NCBI GenBank assembly: GCA_048013815.1
Contig: CM106586.1
Span: forward strand, 8,990,001 to 9,054,000
Direction: 5' to 3'
Origin: Setoptus koraiensis
Lineage: Eukaryota > Arthropoda
DNA: 64,000 bases
Both the position numbers and the translations under genes were made by a program. Shown piece after piece: positions 56,937-64,000 of the stretch. Each line of letters opens with the position of its first letter. Position 1 is the stretch's first letter. The notes under the pieces were generated by a model that was not told where the DNA came from, ran no database searches, and saw only the letters and a list, made by a program, of their open reading frames with translations.

Positions 56937-58802
56937 ATGGAAGTGGAAGACGGTGGAGGAGACCACATGATGCAGGCCAGCCCCAAAGTTACCCTCATTG
57001 ACAAGGGTTCACAATGGAGACACTTCAAACGTGGACCAAGAGTAGACAAATGTAATCATTATATGGCCACTTGCAATTATTGTGGACAGGTTTACAGGAG
57101 AGGCAAAGTAGAAATGTTGCGCCGACATCTCGCAAATAATTGCGTCAAGGTCCCAATGCCTGTGCGACAAGAGTTTAAGGCACAGTTATTGGAGGTTTTA
57201 AACAATCCGGGCAAGCAAGTTAAACGAGAAATAGTCATGGTCGAATCCGATGTGGCTACCATGGGCAACAGCACCCCCCTGAATGTTAGAGGTGGCAAAA
57301 CAAAAGTGGTCAAAAGAGAACCAAAAGACCTTTGGAACAATAATAAACAATCAACCACGATAGCCTTGCAAAATGCCGGCCCAGTTAGATATGCGGCACC
57401 ATTCCAGTTGAATAGTAATGATTTTAGGGATCACATAGTGCGTTACTGTTTTTCTGAGTTGGTAGATCTAGAATCAGTTTGCTCGCCATCATTCAGAAAT
57501 ATTGCTCATTTGTTACTTAAAGCCGCACACATATCTACCAACCCTAAACAGTTAGCTTCATTACAGTATGATCTCTCAAATCTCGATCAAAATCTTCAAC
57601 ATTTATACGAACAAGAGAAGAACGTTGTCATGGATGGTATCAAGTATTGCATTGATCGTAATGTTGGTGGTGCCATAGTGTCTGACTTCCGTGACAACCT
57701 ATGTGTTATGTCAGTGACTTATATAGACAAAGACTGGAAAACAAGAGAGAAAGTATTAAGAGCTGCACAGGTGGATAGTGCCGGCCAATTTATTCTGGAT
57801 ACTCTTATCGAATATGGACTGATGCAGGACACAAACATTTTAAACAAATTTGCCTATGTATCAAATTCTGATGGATTTCCGTCTGGAGTGGAGGTACACC
57901 TAGCGTCCATTGCAAACATAATAGATCATTGTGTCGAGGTTGCTGTATTCGCAGATGGACAATTCGATCAATTAATTGATAATTGTCGCCACATTTGTAA
58001 AGAGCTCAAACTATTACCAATGCCCACATACGCTCCATGGATTTATAATTTTGAACTTATTGAAACTGTTTTAAATAGTACCGACAAATTCGTACCAGCT
58101 AACTTTTCTCTGGATACCATGATAGAAACAATGACGATGATTTATGAATTGTTGAAACCCTTCAAAGAAACCTCCACCTCTTTAAGAGAGAGTGTAACCA
58201 AAAGACCCACCATCAACCAAGTTGTTTTAGAGTGCATAAGATTGAAAAAATTCATTGCAATTAAAGATGAATCAGCAACTAGCAATTTCCCTAAGAAGGC
58301 TGCCGTGAAAGAAGCTCTCCTAAATGAGTTCACAAATAATGTTAACCTACAAACTACTCATAAGATAGGCGTGTTTTTGTGGCCAAACTTTAGACATCTC
58401 AAGATGTTCGACGATGCTGAAAGACAAGAGATCTACAACGAAGTTCGTCGACATATAGACAGCATGCAACACTCCAACTTGTCAGGCTTAAATGCCGATG
58501 GGAGTTCTACAATGAGGTCTCAAGACTCAATATATGCGGAGTGGGAATCGACTGATGAAATTGAACAAGATGAAGTTAGTCGATATATTACAGACCAGTG
58601 TAATAATTGTGGTATTGATAATTTGATTGAGTGGTGGAGAGAGGCTTCCTGTAGGTATCCGAAATTGAGTCAACTGGCAAAATCCATATTATCTATACCG
58701 GCAAGTGTGACATCTATAGATAAGCGGGTCAAACTCAAAGCTGATATCAAAACAAACGAAAGGATGTTGTTCCTTCATTGCAATCTAGGAAGCGTTGGTT
58801 AG
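56937..58802 (+). CDS. BED-finger protein derived from a hAT transposase (ZBED/DREF-like)
   Basis: Complete 621-residue single-exon protein. The BED zinc finger is at about 22-70: an aromatic WRHF, then C46-N-Y-C49 and H64-LANN-C69. The middle matches the hAT RNase-H-like fold (SDFRDNLCVMSVTYIDKDWK is the region around the first acidic residue). The C-terminus is a hAT dimerisation domain, LIEWWREASCRYPKLSQLAK then SILSIPAS. Catalytic features have decayed: the usual Trp after the first Asp is absent, the second-Asp motif reads YVSNSDG, the CxxH-type motif is lost (VHLASIANII), and the SERxFS segment has become SIDKRVKLKA. No flanking inverted repeats are seen. It is therefore probably a domesticated, DNA-binding host gene like DREF or ZBED1, not an active transposase. 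Poly(A) signal AATAAA at 58869-58874. Confidence 0.85.
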   Translation: MEVEDGGGDHMMQASPKVTLIDKGSQWRHFKRGPRVDKCNHYMATCNYCGQVYRRGKVEMLRRHLANNCVKVPMPVRQEFKAQLLEVLNNPGKQVKREIVMVESDVATMGNSTPLNVRGGKTKVVKREPKDLWNNNKQSTTIALQNAGPVRYAAPFQLNSNDFRDHIVRYCFSELVDLESVCSPSFRNIAHLLLKAAHISTNPKQLASLQYDLSNLDQNLQHLYEQEKNVVMDGIKYCIDRNVGGAIVSDFRDNLCVMSVTYIDKDWKTREKVLRAAQVDSAGQFILDTLIEYGLMQDTNILNKFAYVSNSDGFPSGVEVHLASIANIIDHCVEVAVFADGQFDQLIDNCRHICKELKLLPMPTYAPWIYNFELIETVLNSTDKFVPANFSLDTMIETMTMIYELLKPFKETSTSLRESVTKRPTINQVVLECIRLKKFIAIKDESATSNFPKKAAVKEALLNEFTNNVNLQTTHKIGVFLWPNFRHLKMFDDAERQEIYNEVRRHIDSMQHSNLSGLNADGSSTMRSQDSIYAEWESTDEIEQDEVSRYITDQCNNCGIDNLIEWWREASCRYPKLSQLAKSILSIPASVTSIDKRVKLKADIKTNERMLFLHCNLGSVG

Positions 58803-58868
58803 ACAAGCTAAACACGTCTGATATATGCACGAAACTTCAGACCCTTGCGTTTAAAAGATCATATTGTA

Positions 58869-58874
58869 AATAAA
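58869..58874 (+). terminator. AATAAA polyadenylation signal, hAT-derived gene
   Basis: Canonical hexamer 67 nt after the stop codon. Confidence 0.65.
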
Positions 58875-58951
58875 AGAAAATATGTATTCAACCTTTCTTC
58901 TCTCATATGCCAATATCTTAACTGTCGATAATACAATTGTATTATGAAGAT

Positions 58952-58957
58952 TTTATT
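58952..58957 (-). terminator. AATAAA polyadenylation signal, ADPRS
   Basis: Minus-strand hexamer 22 nt after the ADPRS stop codon. Confidence 0.55.
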
Positions 58958-58978
58958 CGAGATCTTTTGATTGGTGTT

Positions 58979-60167
58979 TCATAAGTTTTCGAATAGAGCG
59001 TCTGCATAACTGATCATTCCTTGATAGTCCTCGCAATGTTTATACAAAGATTCAGGGATTTTCTCTATGCCTAAATAGGCTCCGCTAAGGGAGCAAGCCA
59101 TTGAAGCAATTGTGTCGGTGTCACCTCCACAAGAAATGGCCCAATGCAAAGTGCGAACAAATTCATTTGATAACTCATAAGCATCTCTTGTCTTAGACGC
59201 ACCTCGAAGGAAGGAATATACAGCCAACGGAACGGAGTTTTGTGCCGACACATCGTTTCCCAAAACTCTCACTATGTCTCTGCAAGTAATGTCTTTTCCA
59301 GAAACGTGCATTTTCTCAATTATCTGTTTAATTTGTTTGAGTTTCTTTGTGTATATTTGATCGGGTTCTTTAACTTCTATATGGTGCATGCACTCTATTA
59401 GATAGTCCAGAAAGGCGTCTTCATTCATTATATGACCCTTTAGTTTAAGAGCTTTTCTAATGGCGAATACCATTAATAACGCTCCATTGATACCATATCT
59501 ATGCGAATGAGTTATTCTAGAGCATTTTTCTACCAAGTCCTTGGCTTGCTCATCGGAAAGATTCATTCTATCGGAGTATAATGCCAAGCCGGCACTTCTC
59601 ATTGCAGCACCATTGCCATAGCTGCCACTTCCGTTGAATTGCTTCTTTGCTGGTCCAAATGGATCCGCGTAGTTTGTTTCCTTGAGCGCTGCGAAAACTA
59701 ATGAATTTATTTCAAAGAGTGTTTATACAAAGATTGATTAGAAAGGCTTAATAACGAAATTTGATCATAGCGTGTTGACGATCATGCATAATATCTAATT
59801 GATGATAGTCTAATTACTCACTAACGTGAACACTGGCTCCGTAGCCTCTATGGGGATCATGAAAGAAAGACTCAGCGTACTCTCTAGCCATGTCATTGGC
59901 ATTGAAGCCCTTATTGGCCAGAATAGACTTGCATGTTGACCTAGTCATGGCGGTATCGTCTGTATAACGCAAGGTTTTCTCGGATAGAGATTTCTGGCCA
60001 GAATTCGAAGAAGGCGTTTGGGGCTTACTTTCGGCATGAGGCTCCGTTAGACCCTTGATATGCTCAACTAAAATGTGCGGATTGACTCTGCTGCTACCCT
60101 CAAATCTGGCCCCGACTGCATCCCCCACAAGTACGCCGATGAGTGTCCCACGGTAAGCGGATTTCAT
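58979..60167 (-). CDS. ADPRS: ADP-ribosylserine hydrolase (ARH3), two exons
   Basis: Exon 1 is 59822-60167 and exon 2 is 58979-59697, separated by a 124-nt GTGAGT...TTAG intron (59698-59821). The join gives ATT (Ile) and restores the family reading GASVHVIFAALK, then KQFNGSGSYGNGAAMRSAG. Total length is 354 aa, normal for ARH3. Metal and catalytic residues are present: Glu23 in GDAVGARFE (the Glu flap), Thr69-Asp70-Asp71 in RYTDDTAM, and Asp308, Asp310 and Thr311 in GGDTDT. The SGSYGNGA substrate loop is intact. ARH3 removes ADP-ribose from serine after DNA damage and cleaves poly(ADP-ribose) and O-acetyl-ADP-ribose, in nucleus, cytosol and mitochondria. Unspliced, exon 1 would stop after HVSE, so the intron is needed. 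Confidence 0.95.
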
Positions 60168-60394
60168 GATTATTATAATCTTGAGGTATTGATTTTGTCG
60201 GATCTGATGTGTTGATAGATTATTTGCGTCTGCTAATACACGATAGATGATGCTGATGTCTTTGATGGAATATCATGCGAGCCATGGGTGCAGTCGCAAT
60301 ATGTCAGAAGTTGCTTACATAATAATCTTGACTAGCTGATAGCTCGCGCCAGACAACCCAACAATCGCTAAATGAACAGTACAGCTGATAATGC
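60168..60394. other. Intergenic, ADPRS upstream region
   Basis: 227 bp between ADPRS and the target-site duplication of the hAT element; it probably contains the ADPRS promoter. The insertion at 60395 is therefore close to this gene's 5' end. Confidence 0.5.
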
Positions 60395-60402
60395 ATGTGA
60401 TG

Positions 60403-60511
60403 TAGTGCTGGGGGCAACTATGGGCGGTGGGGCATGCCCGTGTGCGGCACAGGGGCAGTGGGCAGCCGCCCAACGGGCAGGGATTTTGCGGGCAGCTTTT
60501 GGGCGAGATGG
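60403..60511 (+). repeat. Left terminal inverted repeat of the hAT element
   Basis: Begins TAGTGCTGGGGGCA; about 80 bp from about 60434 to 60511 match the right arm almost without mismatch. A further GGGCAGC run (60511-60535) extends it without a partner on the right. Confidence 0.9.
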
Positions 60512-60538
60512 GCAGCAGGCGGGCAGCGGGCAGCATAG

Positions 60539-62095
60539 GATTATGGTCATATCAAATATGAATACGAGATACCAGCGAATCGGCCAGAGGCTCGTTATTA
60601 TGCCCAAAGGAAATTTGATATATCCGATGTTCAGTCTTTTGCTCAACAAGTGTATGATCTTTTTCATAAGTCCGATGATGCTGAGATCAAACGGGCTAGC
60701 GAGCTTGGATATATAAGAATGATGTCTCCCATGACTTGTGGATGGGATTATAAAGATATAAAAAAGGAGTATAAGAACTTTCCTCGGTATAAGGAACACT
60801 TGGACTATGTCAAATTTACTCCCGTTGTATTGCCGGTTGTCATGCCTACCCATATCATATATGTGGCTTTTGTAAATAGAGCAATCGATACCGATGTCAC
60901 CCATGGTTTTGTTCTTGTGGACGACAATTTCAAATATGAGAATTACTATACTTTTGTGGATATTACCGCGATAATGATGCAGATAAGCCGGATTTTTTCC
61001 TTCGCAGTCTCTCTTGACCCGATGATGTTTATGTGCACCCGGATGGTCCATAATAACGGAACAAACAGAATTCCAACTGCTAGAGAACATCGTGACTGTA
61101 TTATACAGTGGCTCACTTTGTTGCCTCACCCTCCGTTCGAAGTATATTCTGAGCATTCTTACAGAACAGACTTTATGAAGATTTTGGTTGAAGACTGCAA
61201 TGCCCATCCTTACTATACCGCTAGGGATAGGGTTAGCGCAATGGCCATTAGTCAGCCAACCAGTAAGGTCCCTACTCTCCTCTATTTGGGCACAAGAAGA
61301 CATGCCGTTATGACTGCTCGAGCTGAGGTTGCTCGCCTCAATGGTCTTCAAACTAAGGTCTATAACCGTGTGTTTACGCCATTTGCGATAATTCCTCATA
61401 TAATGCACCGGACAGTAGATAGGGCGCAGGAATTTAGATCTATGATGCCTGATGACATATCTAACAGCTTGGAAAACTGTACTGACGTCGATCATGCTTT
61501 GCAGCTCTTGAGCCACTCCGCTGATATTATTTATTCTCATGTGGAAAATAGGCCTGTGCCATATCGTCAAGTAAGCAGACCAGTAATGCCTCTGACAACC
61601 ACCGAGGTGGCCCAGACGGTCGTTGATTTTCCAGTGCATCAATCCGATGAGAAATTGGCCGAGCTTAAAAAGAGAGCTGACGAATTGTATCTTCTTGGTA
61701 AGAATCAGCAGGCTGCTGAAGTCGAGAAGGAGTTTATCCGACTTTATCGAGATTGTTATAATCAGGATGCAACATCCATTGGTGCAAGATATGGTCAAGC
61801 AGTGTTGCCAGGGTCCATTGATGATAGACATAGGCAAACGACTGGTGCCATTGTTAATGCTTCCGCCATTATACCTGCTTTGGATTCGGAAGTGGTCGAT
61901 TTGGCTGACTCTGAGAATGATAGTTCTCCAGCCTTGGAGGAATCTGCCATGGACTTACCCAACCAACCAACCCAACCAATCCATCTCGCCCAAAAGCTGC
62001 CCGCAAAATCCCTGCCCGTTGGGCGGCTGCCCACTGCCCCTGTGCCGCACACGGGCAGTCGCTGCCCATGCAGCTGCCCCTGCCCCCAGCACTAA
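60539..62095 (+). CDS. Unrecognised long ORF inside the hAT element
   Basis: The frame is open from just after a TAG at 60536-60538 to the TAA at 62093-62095. The first in-frame ATG is at 60719 (458 aa from there), yet the preceding about 60 residues also look protein-like (RPEARYYAQRKFDISDVQSF). CATAG|GAT at 60534-60539 could be a splice acceptor, or the 5' end may be truncated. The body is a mix of charged and hydrophobic residues with no low complexity until about residue 400. A short Lys/Glu-rich helix lies near DEKLAELKKRADELYLLGKN. The last about 35 residues are translated from the right inverted repeat, and the stop codon is formed by the last two element bases (TA) plus the first TSD base (A). 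There is no BED finger, no hATC motif and no DDE/RNase-H motif I can see. I cannot name a family; captured host, viral or other element sequence are all possible. Confidence 0.55.
   Translation, partial: DYGHIKYEYEIPANRPEARYYAQRKFDISDVQSFAQQVYDLFHKSDDAEIKRASELGYIRMMSPMTCGWDYKDIKKEYKNFPRYKEHLDYVKFTPVVLPVVMPTHIIYVAFVNRAIDTDVTHGFVLVDDNFKYENYYTFVDITAIMMQISRIFSFAVSLDPMMFMCTRMVHNNGTNRIPTAREHRDCIIQWLTLLPHPPFEVYSEHSYRTDFMKILVEDCNAHPYYTARDRVSAMAISQPTSKVPTLLYLGTRRHAVMTARAEVARLNGLQTKVYNRVFTPFAIIPHIMHRTVDRAQEFRSMMPDDISNSLENCTDVDHALQLLSHSADIIYSHVENRPVPYRQVSRPVMPLTTTEVAQTVVDFPVHQSDEKLAELKKRADELYLLGKNQQAAEVEKEFIRLYRDCYNQDATSIGARYGQAVLPGSIDDRHRQTTGAIVNASAIIPALDSEVVDLADSENDSSPALEESAMDLPNQPTQPIHLAQKLPAKSLPVGRLPTAPVPHTGSRCPCSCPCPQH
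61981..62094 (-). repeat. Right terminal inverted repeat of the hAT element
   Basis: Inverted partner of 60403-60511; its outer end is TGCCCCCAGCACTA, followed directly by the ATGTGATG duplication. Confidence 0.9.
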
Positions 62096-62290
62096 TGTGA
62101 TGTACTGTGTGCGTTTTGCGGGTTCCCTACGTTTCATCGACAGATTTACTTCACCGACACTATCGTTCACCGAGAGTATGCTTCACCGACACCATTCAAT
62201 TCACTTACAGCTTGTCTCACCTACAACTCACTCTCTCTAACACCCATCAACTACTAGTCTCCTCGACAAATCTCTTGTCAGTGATGTTAA

Positions 62291-62326
62291 GTGATAGCCG
62301 AGGATGCACAGTTTCTCAGCTATCAC
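62291..62326. repeat. Hairpin 1 (GTGATAGC ... GCTATCAC)
   Basis: Eight perfect base pairs, one mismatch, then GAG/CTC, with a 12-nt loop. Confidence 0.75.
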
Positions 62327-62393
62327 ACTCACAATTAATATCCTTGTAATCATGCGTTAAATTAGTCTAGTCTGCGACGAAAGGGGTTACATA

Positions 62394-62431
62394 GTGGTAT
62401 AGCTGAGATCTCTTGTATTCGCAGCTACCAC
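62394..62431. repeat. Hairpin 2 (GTGGTATAGCTG ... CAGCTACCAC)
   Basis: Stem of about 10 pairs with a small bulge; related in sequence and layout to hairpin 1, about 103 bp downstream of it. Confidence 0.7.
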
Positions 62432-62522
62432 ACTTACATGAATTTATCGATTGCGAGCGTTAACAGGTTGTCATAAACTCCTTTGAATCCTTCAACGATA
62501 CTTGTCCACAAAAAAAAAAAAA

Positions 62523-62663
62523 TAAGCGCTCGAAATACTGATTTGATCAGTATTACTTGATTTCAACAAATTGACCAACTCTTTCTAGGCGGGACGCAAA
62601 TAATCAACTCACAAAATTAAGCGCTCTTGACACTGATAAGATCAGTATCACTTGTTTTAATTA
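62523..62663. repeat. Two diverged direct repeats with inner palindrome
   Basis: Copies start at 62523 and 62618 (95-bp offset): TAAGCGCTC, a short spacer, then ATACTGATTTGATCAGTAT in copy 1 and CACTGATAAGATCAGTATC in copy 2, then ACTTG. ACTGAT(N3)ATCAGT is palindromic in both. Confidence 0.8.
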
Positions 62664-62935
62664 AGGTCGTACTTCCAACCCTTCGCAACGGCTGCTTGAG
62701 GCACAACTTGACAAGGTAGTCTGCGTACTAGAATTTTCGTCCATCTTCTCTTGCACTTCCTGCACAACTTCAGGAGTTCTCACAGCTCTCCCCCTACGAT
62801 TAGAAACTTCCTCCAATTCAACTGATCCAGTTCGTTCGAATCTTTCTATCAAATCTGTTATCGTTTTGTGGTGAGGTTTTTTCAAATTTTTGTACTCTGT
62901 TGACCATTTTCGTTGAGTTCCTATTATGCAACTCG
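62655..62935 (-). pseudogene. Decayed transposase N-terminal HTH fragment (mariner-like / DUF4817 type)
   Basis: On the minus strand, one frame reads KWSTEYKNLKKPHHKTITDL and then IERFERTGSVELEEV and GRAVRTPEVVQEVQEKMDEN. The order helix, FxxTGSV, basic linker, RTPE, VxxVxExMxEN is typical of the N-terminal DNA-binding region of mariner-like and related transposases. After this a shift of one frame reads TRRLPCQVVPQ-like sequence, which fits the expected continuation better, so a frameshift is likely. No catalytic domain follows. There is no intact start. It is a fragment, not a working gene. Confidence 0.65.
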
Positions 62936-63210
62936 AGCTTTGATAGGTTCGAACTCAAACTGCCAGTGCTGTTATCAACTACCGTGGTTGCCATACATGG
63001 CTGTTCATGGAGCTCACTGAAGCTAGAGCACGAGTAGTCGATTTGCATTGAGTTATCACTATTTACATAGGGATAGTAGTATTGGCAGCGTTGTGGATAG
63101 GACATGTTTGAATATAAATCTTTAATTCTGAAAAGTTCAATGACTCTAATATTCCTTTGATAGCAAACAAACGTAGATCCTTCAAGTCTGACAACAAAAT
63201 CTGCTAACAT
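62818..63210 (-). CDS. Hypothetical 130-aa frame upstream of the HTH fragment
   Basis: ATG at 63208-63210, stop near 62818. Residues about 44-95 (SYPQRCQYYYPYVNSDNSMQ and following) are Tyr/Ser rich. The 3' third overlaps the transposase-like fragment in another frame, so it may be a chance frame or a small gene disrupted by the insertion. Not recognised. Confidence 0.2.
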   Translation of the reverse strand: MLADFVVRLEGSTFVCYQRNIRVIELFRIKDLYSNMSYPQRCQYYYPYVNSDNSMQIDYSCSSFSELHEQPCMATTVVDNSTGSLSSNLSKLELHNRNSTKMVNRVQKFEKTSPQNDNRFDRKIRTNWIS

Positions 63211-63543
63211 GTTGGGTGATCTTCACGAGCGCACATAATCATATGATTTCTTATTTTATTTTATAGTGCGCAAGAAAAACAAGGGCATGCCATTTTGTGC
63301 GCGGATAATGTTTCATTTGGTCTCTATTCACCCCAGTAACCGTTCATATTGTGATCAAGAACGCGTTACAAGTTGATTGTCTCACAACATCTGTTCAACT
63401 CGCGATGTCCAGAAAATATTTTGTCCACGTGCTACACAAATTCATTATCTGAATAATGTTATGAGATTGGACTCGTCTCTATTTATTTCATTCCATATCC
63501 ATTATTTATTATTTGAGTAAGGGCATTTCAACAAGGTGAAAAA
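63211..63543. other. Intergenic, probable RECQL promoter region
   Basis: AT-rich, 333 bp; nothing specific recognised. Confidence 0.5.
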
Positions 63544-64000
63544 ATGAATAATCAGCGCGAACTCAAGTCCAAGAACTTGAGGGAGGCCCGACAGCAACTG
63601 GAAGAACTAGATGCCTTATTAAAAGCCAAAACAAATGAATTGCGAGATCTGAGAAAGCAACGCAAAGACTTAGAAAATCGCATTGAATCCATTAAGACAT
63701 CCTTAGGAAACTTGGACGACCAAGGTGAAGACTTGGCCAATCTACAATTTGATAGTGACGCATATCCGTGGTCGCACGAGGTCAATAGTAAACTGAGAAG
63801 AGTGTTCAATATTCAAAAATTTCGACATCTTCAGCGGACCGTGATTAATTGTACTCTTAGTGATAAAGATTGCATTTATGTGGCAGCCACGGGTAGTGGC
63901 AAGAGTCTTGTCTTTCAATTGCCTGCCTTAATATCTGAAGGTATCACAATTGTTGTCTCACCCCTACTGTCCCTCATGGAGGATCAAGTTACTCAATTAG
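63544..64000 (+). CDS. RECQL: RecQ1-type ATP-dependent DNA helicase, N-terminal part (cut by window end)
   Basis: ATG at 63544-63546; the frame is open to the window edge (152 codons plus one base). Residues 1-55 form a charged coiled coil, as in vertebrate RECQL. DAYPWSHEVNSKLRRVFNIQ then KFRHLQ is RecQ motif 0, which contacts adenine. AATGSGKSLVFQLPAL is motif I with the Walker A Lys. VVSPLLSLMEDQ is motif Ia. The remaining helicase motifs, zinc-binding and winged-helix domains must lie beyond 64000. The family unwinds DNA 3' to 5' and restarts reversed replication forks. The PWS segment before motif 0 favours RECQL over BLM, WRN or RECQL5. Confidence 0.9.
   Translation, partial: MNNQRELKSKNLREARQQLEELDALLKAKTNELRDLRKQRKDLENRIESIKTSLGNLDDQGEDLANLQFDSDAYPWSHEVNSKLRRVFNIQKFRHLQRTVINCTLSDKDCIYVAATGSGKSLVFQLPALISEGITIVVSPLLSLMEDQVTQL

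Larger units (their letters stand above)
60395..62102. mobile_element. hAT-type DNA transposon with exact 8-bp TSD
   Basis: The element spans 60403-62094 (1692 bp). The target-site duplication ATGTGATG is exact at 60395-60402 and 62095-62102. Ends are TAGTGCTGGGGGCA on both sides, in inverted orientation. After a short diverged patch the inverted repeats continue almost perfectly to about 60511 and from 61981, giving arms of about 109 and 114 bp dense in GGGCAG/CTGCCC words. Eight-bp duplications and TAG/CAG-starting ends define the hAT superfamily. The interior carries one long plus-strand ORF that does not look like a hAT transposase, so the element is probably non-autonomous or has captured a gene. 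Its exact TSD and well-preserved arms suggest recent insertion. Confidence 0.9.
62103..62654. other. Gene-less stretch with hairpins and diverged repeats
   Basis: No coding region. Early part (62140-62260) has CACCGA/TCACC-like short repeats. Two similar hairpins (62291-62326, 62394-62431) and two palindrome-containing direct repeats (62523 and 62618) are listed separately. Confidence 0.55.

Noticed and set aside
60368..61837. 489-codon open frame on the minus strand across the hAT element
   Set aside because: It is antisense to the plus-strand ORF, begins inside the element and ends beyond the left TSD in flanking DNA. Its composition (Cys, His, Ile, Ser rich) looks like a reverse-complement shadow, while the plus frame has normal protein composition.
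63552..63809. 85-codon minus frame at the window end
   Set aside because: Exact antisense of the RECQL coiled-coil codons.

Overview
The window is animal nuclear DNA. GT-AG introns, a eukaryotic tRNA-Ala, metazoan-only families (a Trio-type RhoGEF, an ALMS-motif protein) and abundant microsatellites all point that way. Very short introns (73 to about 1850 nt apart from one of about 21 kb) and several single-exon housekeeping genes suggest an intron-poor invertebrate. A chelicerate such as a mite is my best guess, but nothing here proves it.

Layout. (1) 1-18443 contains no gene I can support. It is rich in simple repeats and GGCC/CCGG-type words. (2) 18444-47828, plus strand, is one gene: the RhoA-directed second GEF module (DH-PH) of Trio/UNC-73/Kalirin, in four proposed exons. 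A 747-codon low-complexity first exon is separated by about 21 kb from the DH exon. Inside that intron, on the opposite strand, lie two near-identical genes for small secreted 10-cysteine peptides, within a segmental duplication of about 1.25 kb (24105-25350 and 32330-33589). (3) From about 48 kb the sequence changes to a compact, AT-richer block of mostly single-exon genes: ABCF2 (-), a small unknown protein (+), proteasome subunit PSMB2 (+), tRNA-Ala-TGC (-), BCKDHA (+), a compact ALMS-motif protein (-), a domesticated BED/hAT-transposase-derived gene (+), ADPRS/ARH3 (-, one 124-nt intron) and the start of RECQL (+, cut by the window end).

Mobile DNA is concentrated at 60.4-63 kb. There is a complete 1692-bp hAT-type element with long inverted repeats and an exact 8-bp target duplication; it carries a long ORF that I do not recognise and that does not look like a hAT transposase. 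A decayed helix-turn-helix fragment of mariner-like type and two diverged palindromic repeats follow.

The genes do not form a pathway. They are independent housekeeping functions (translation/ribosome-linked ABC-F ATPase, proteasome, branched-chain amino acid catabolism, ADP-ribose removal and DNA helicase activity linked to genome repair, centrosome/cilium-type ALMS protein) next to one large developmental signalling gene. The most interesting items are the hAT element with unknown cargo, the nested duplicated secreted peptides, and the large glutamine/serine insert inside the Trio DH domain.
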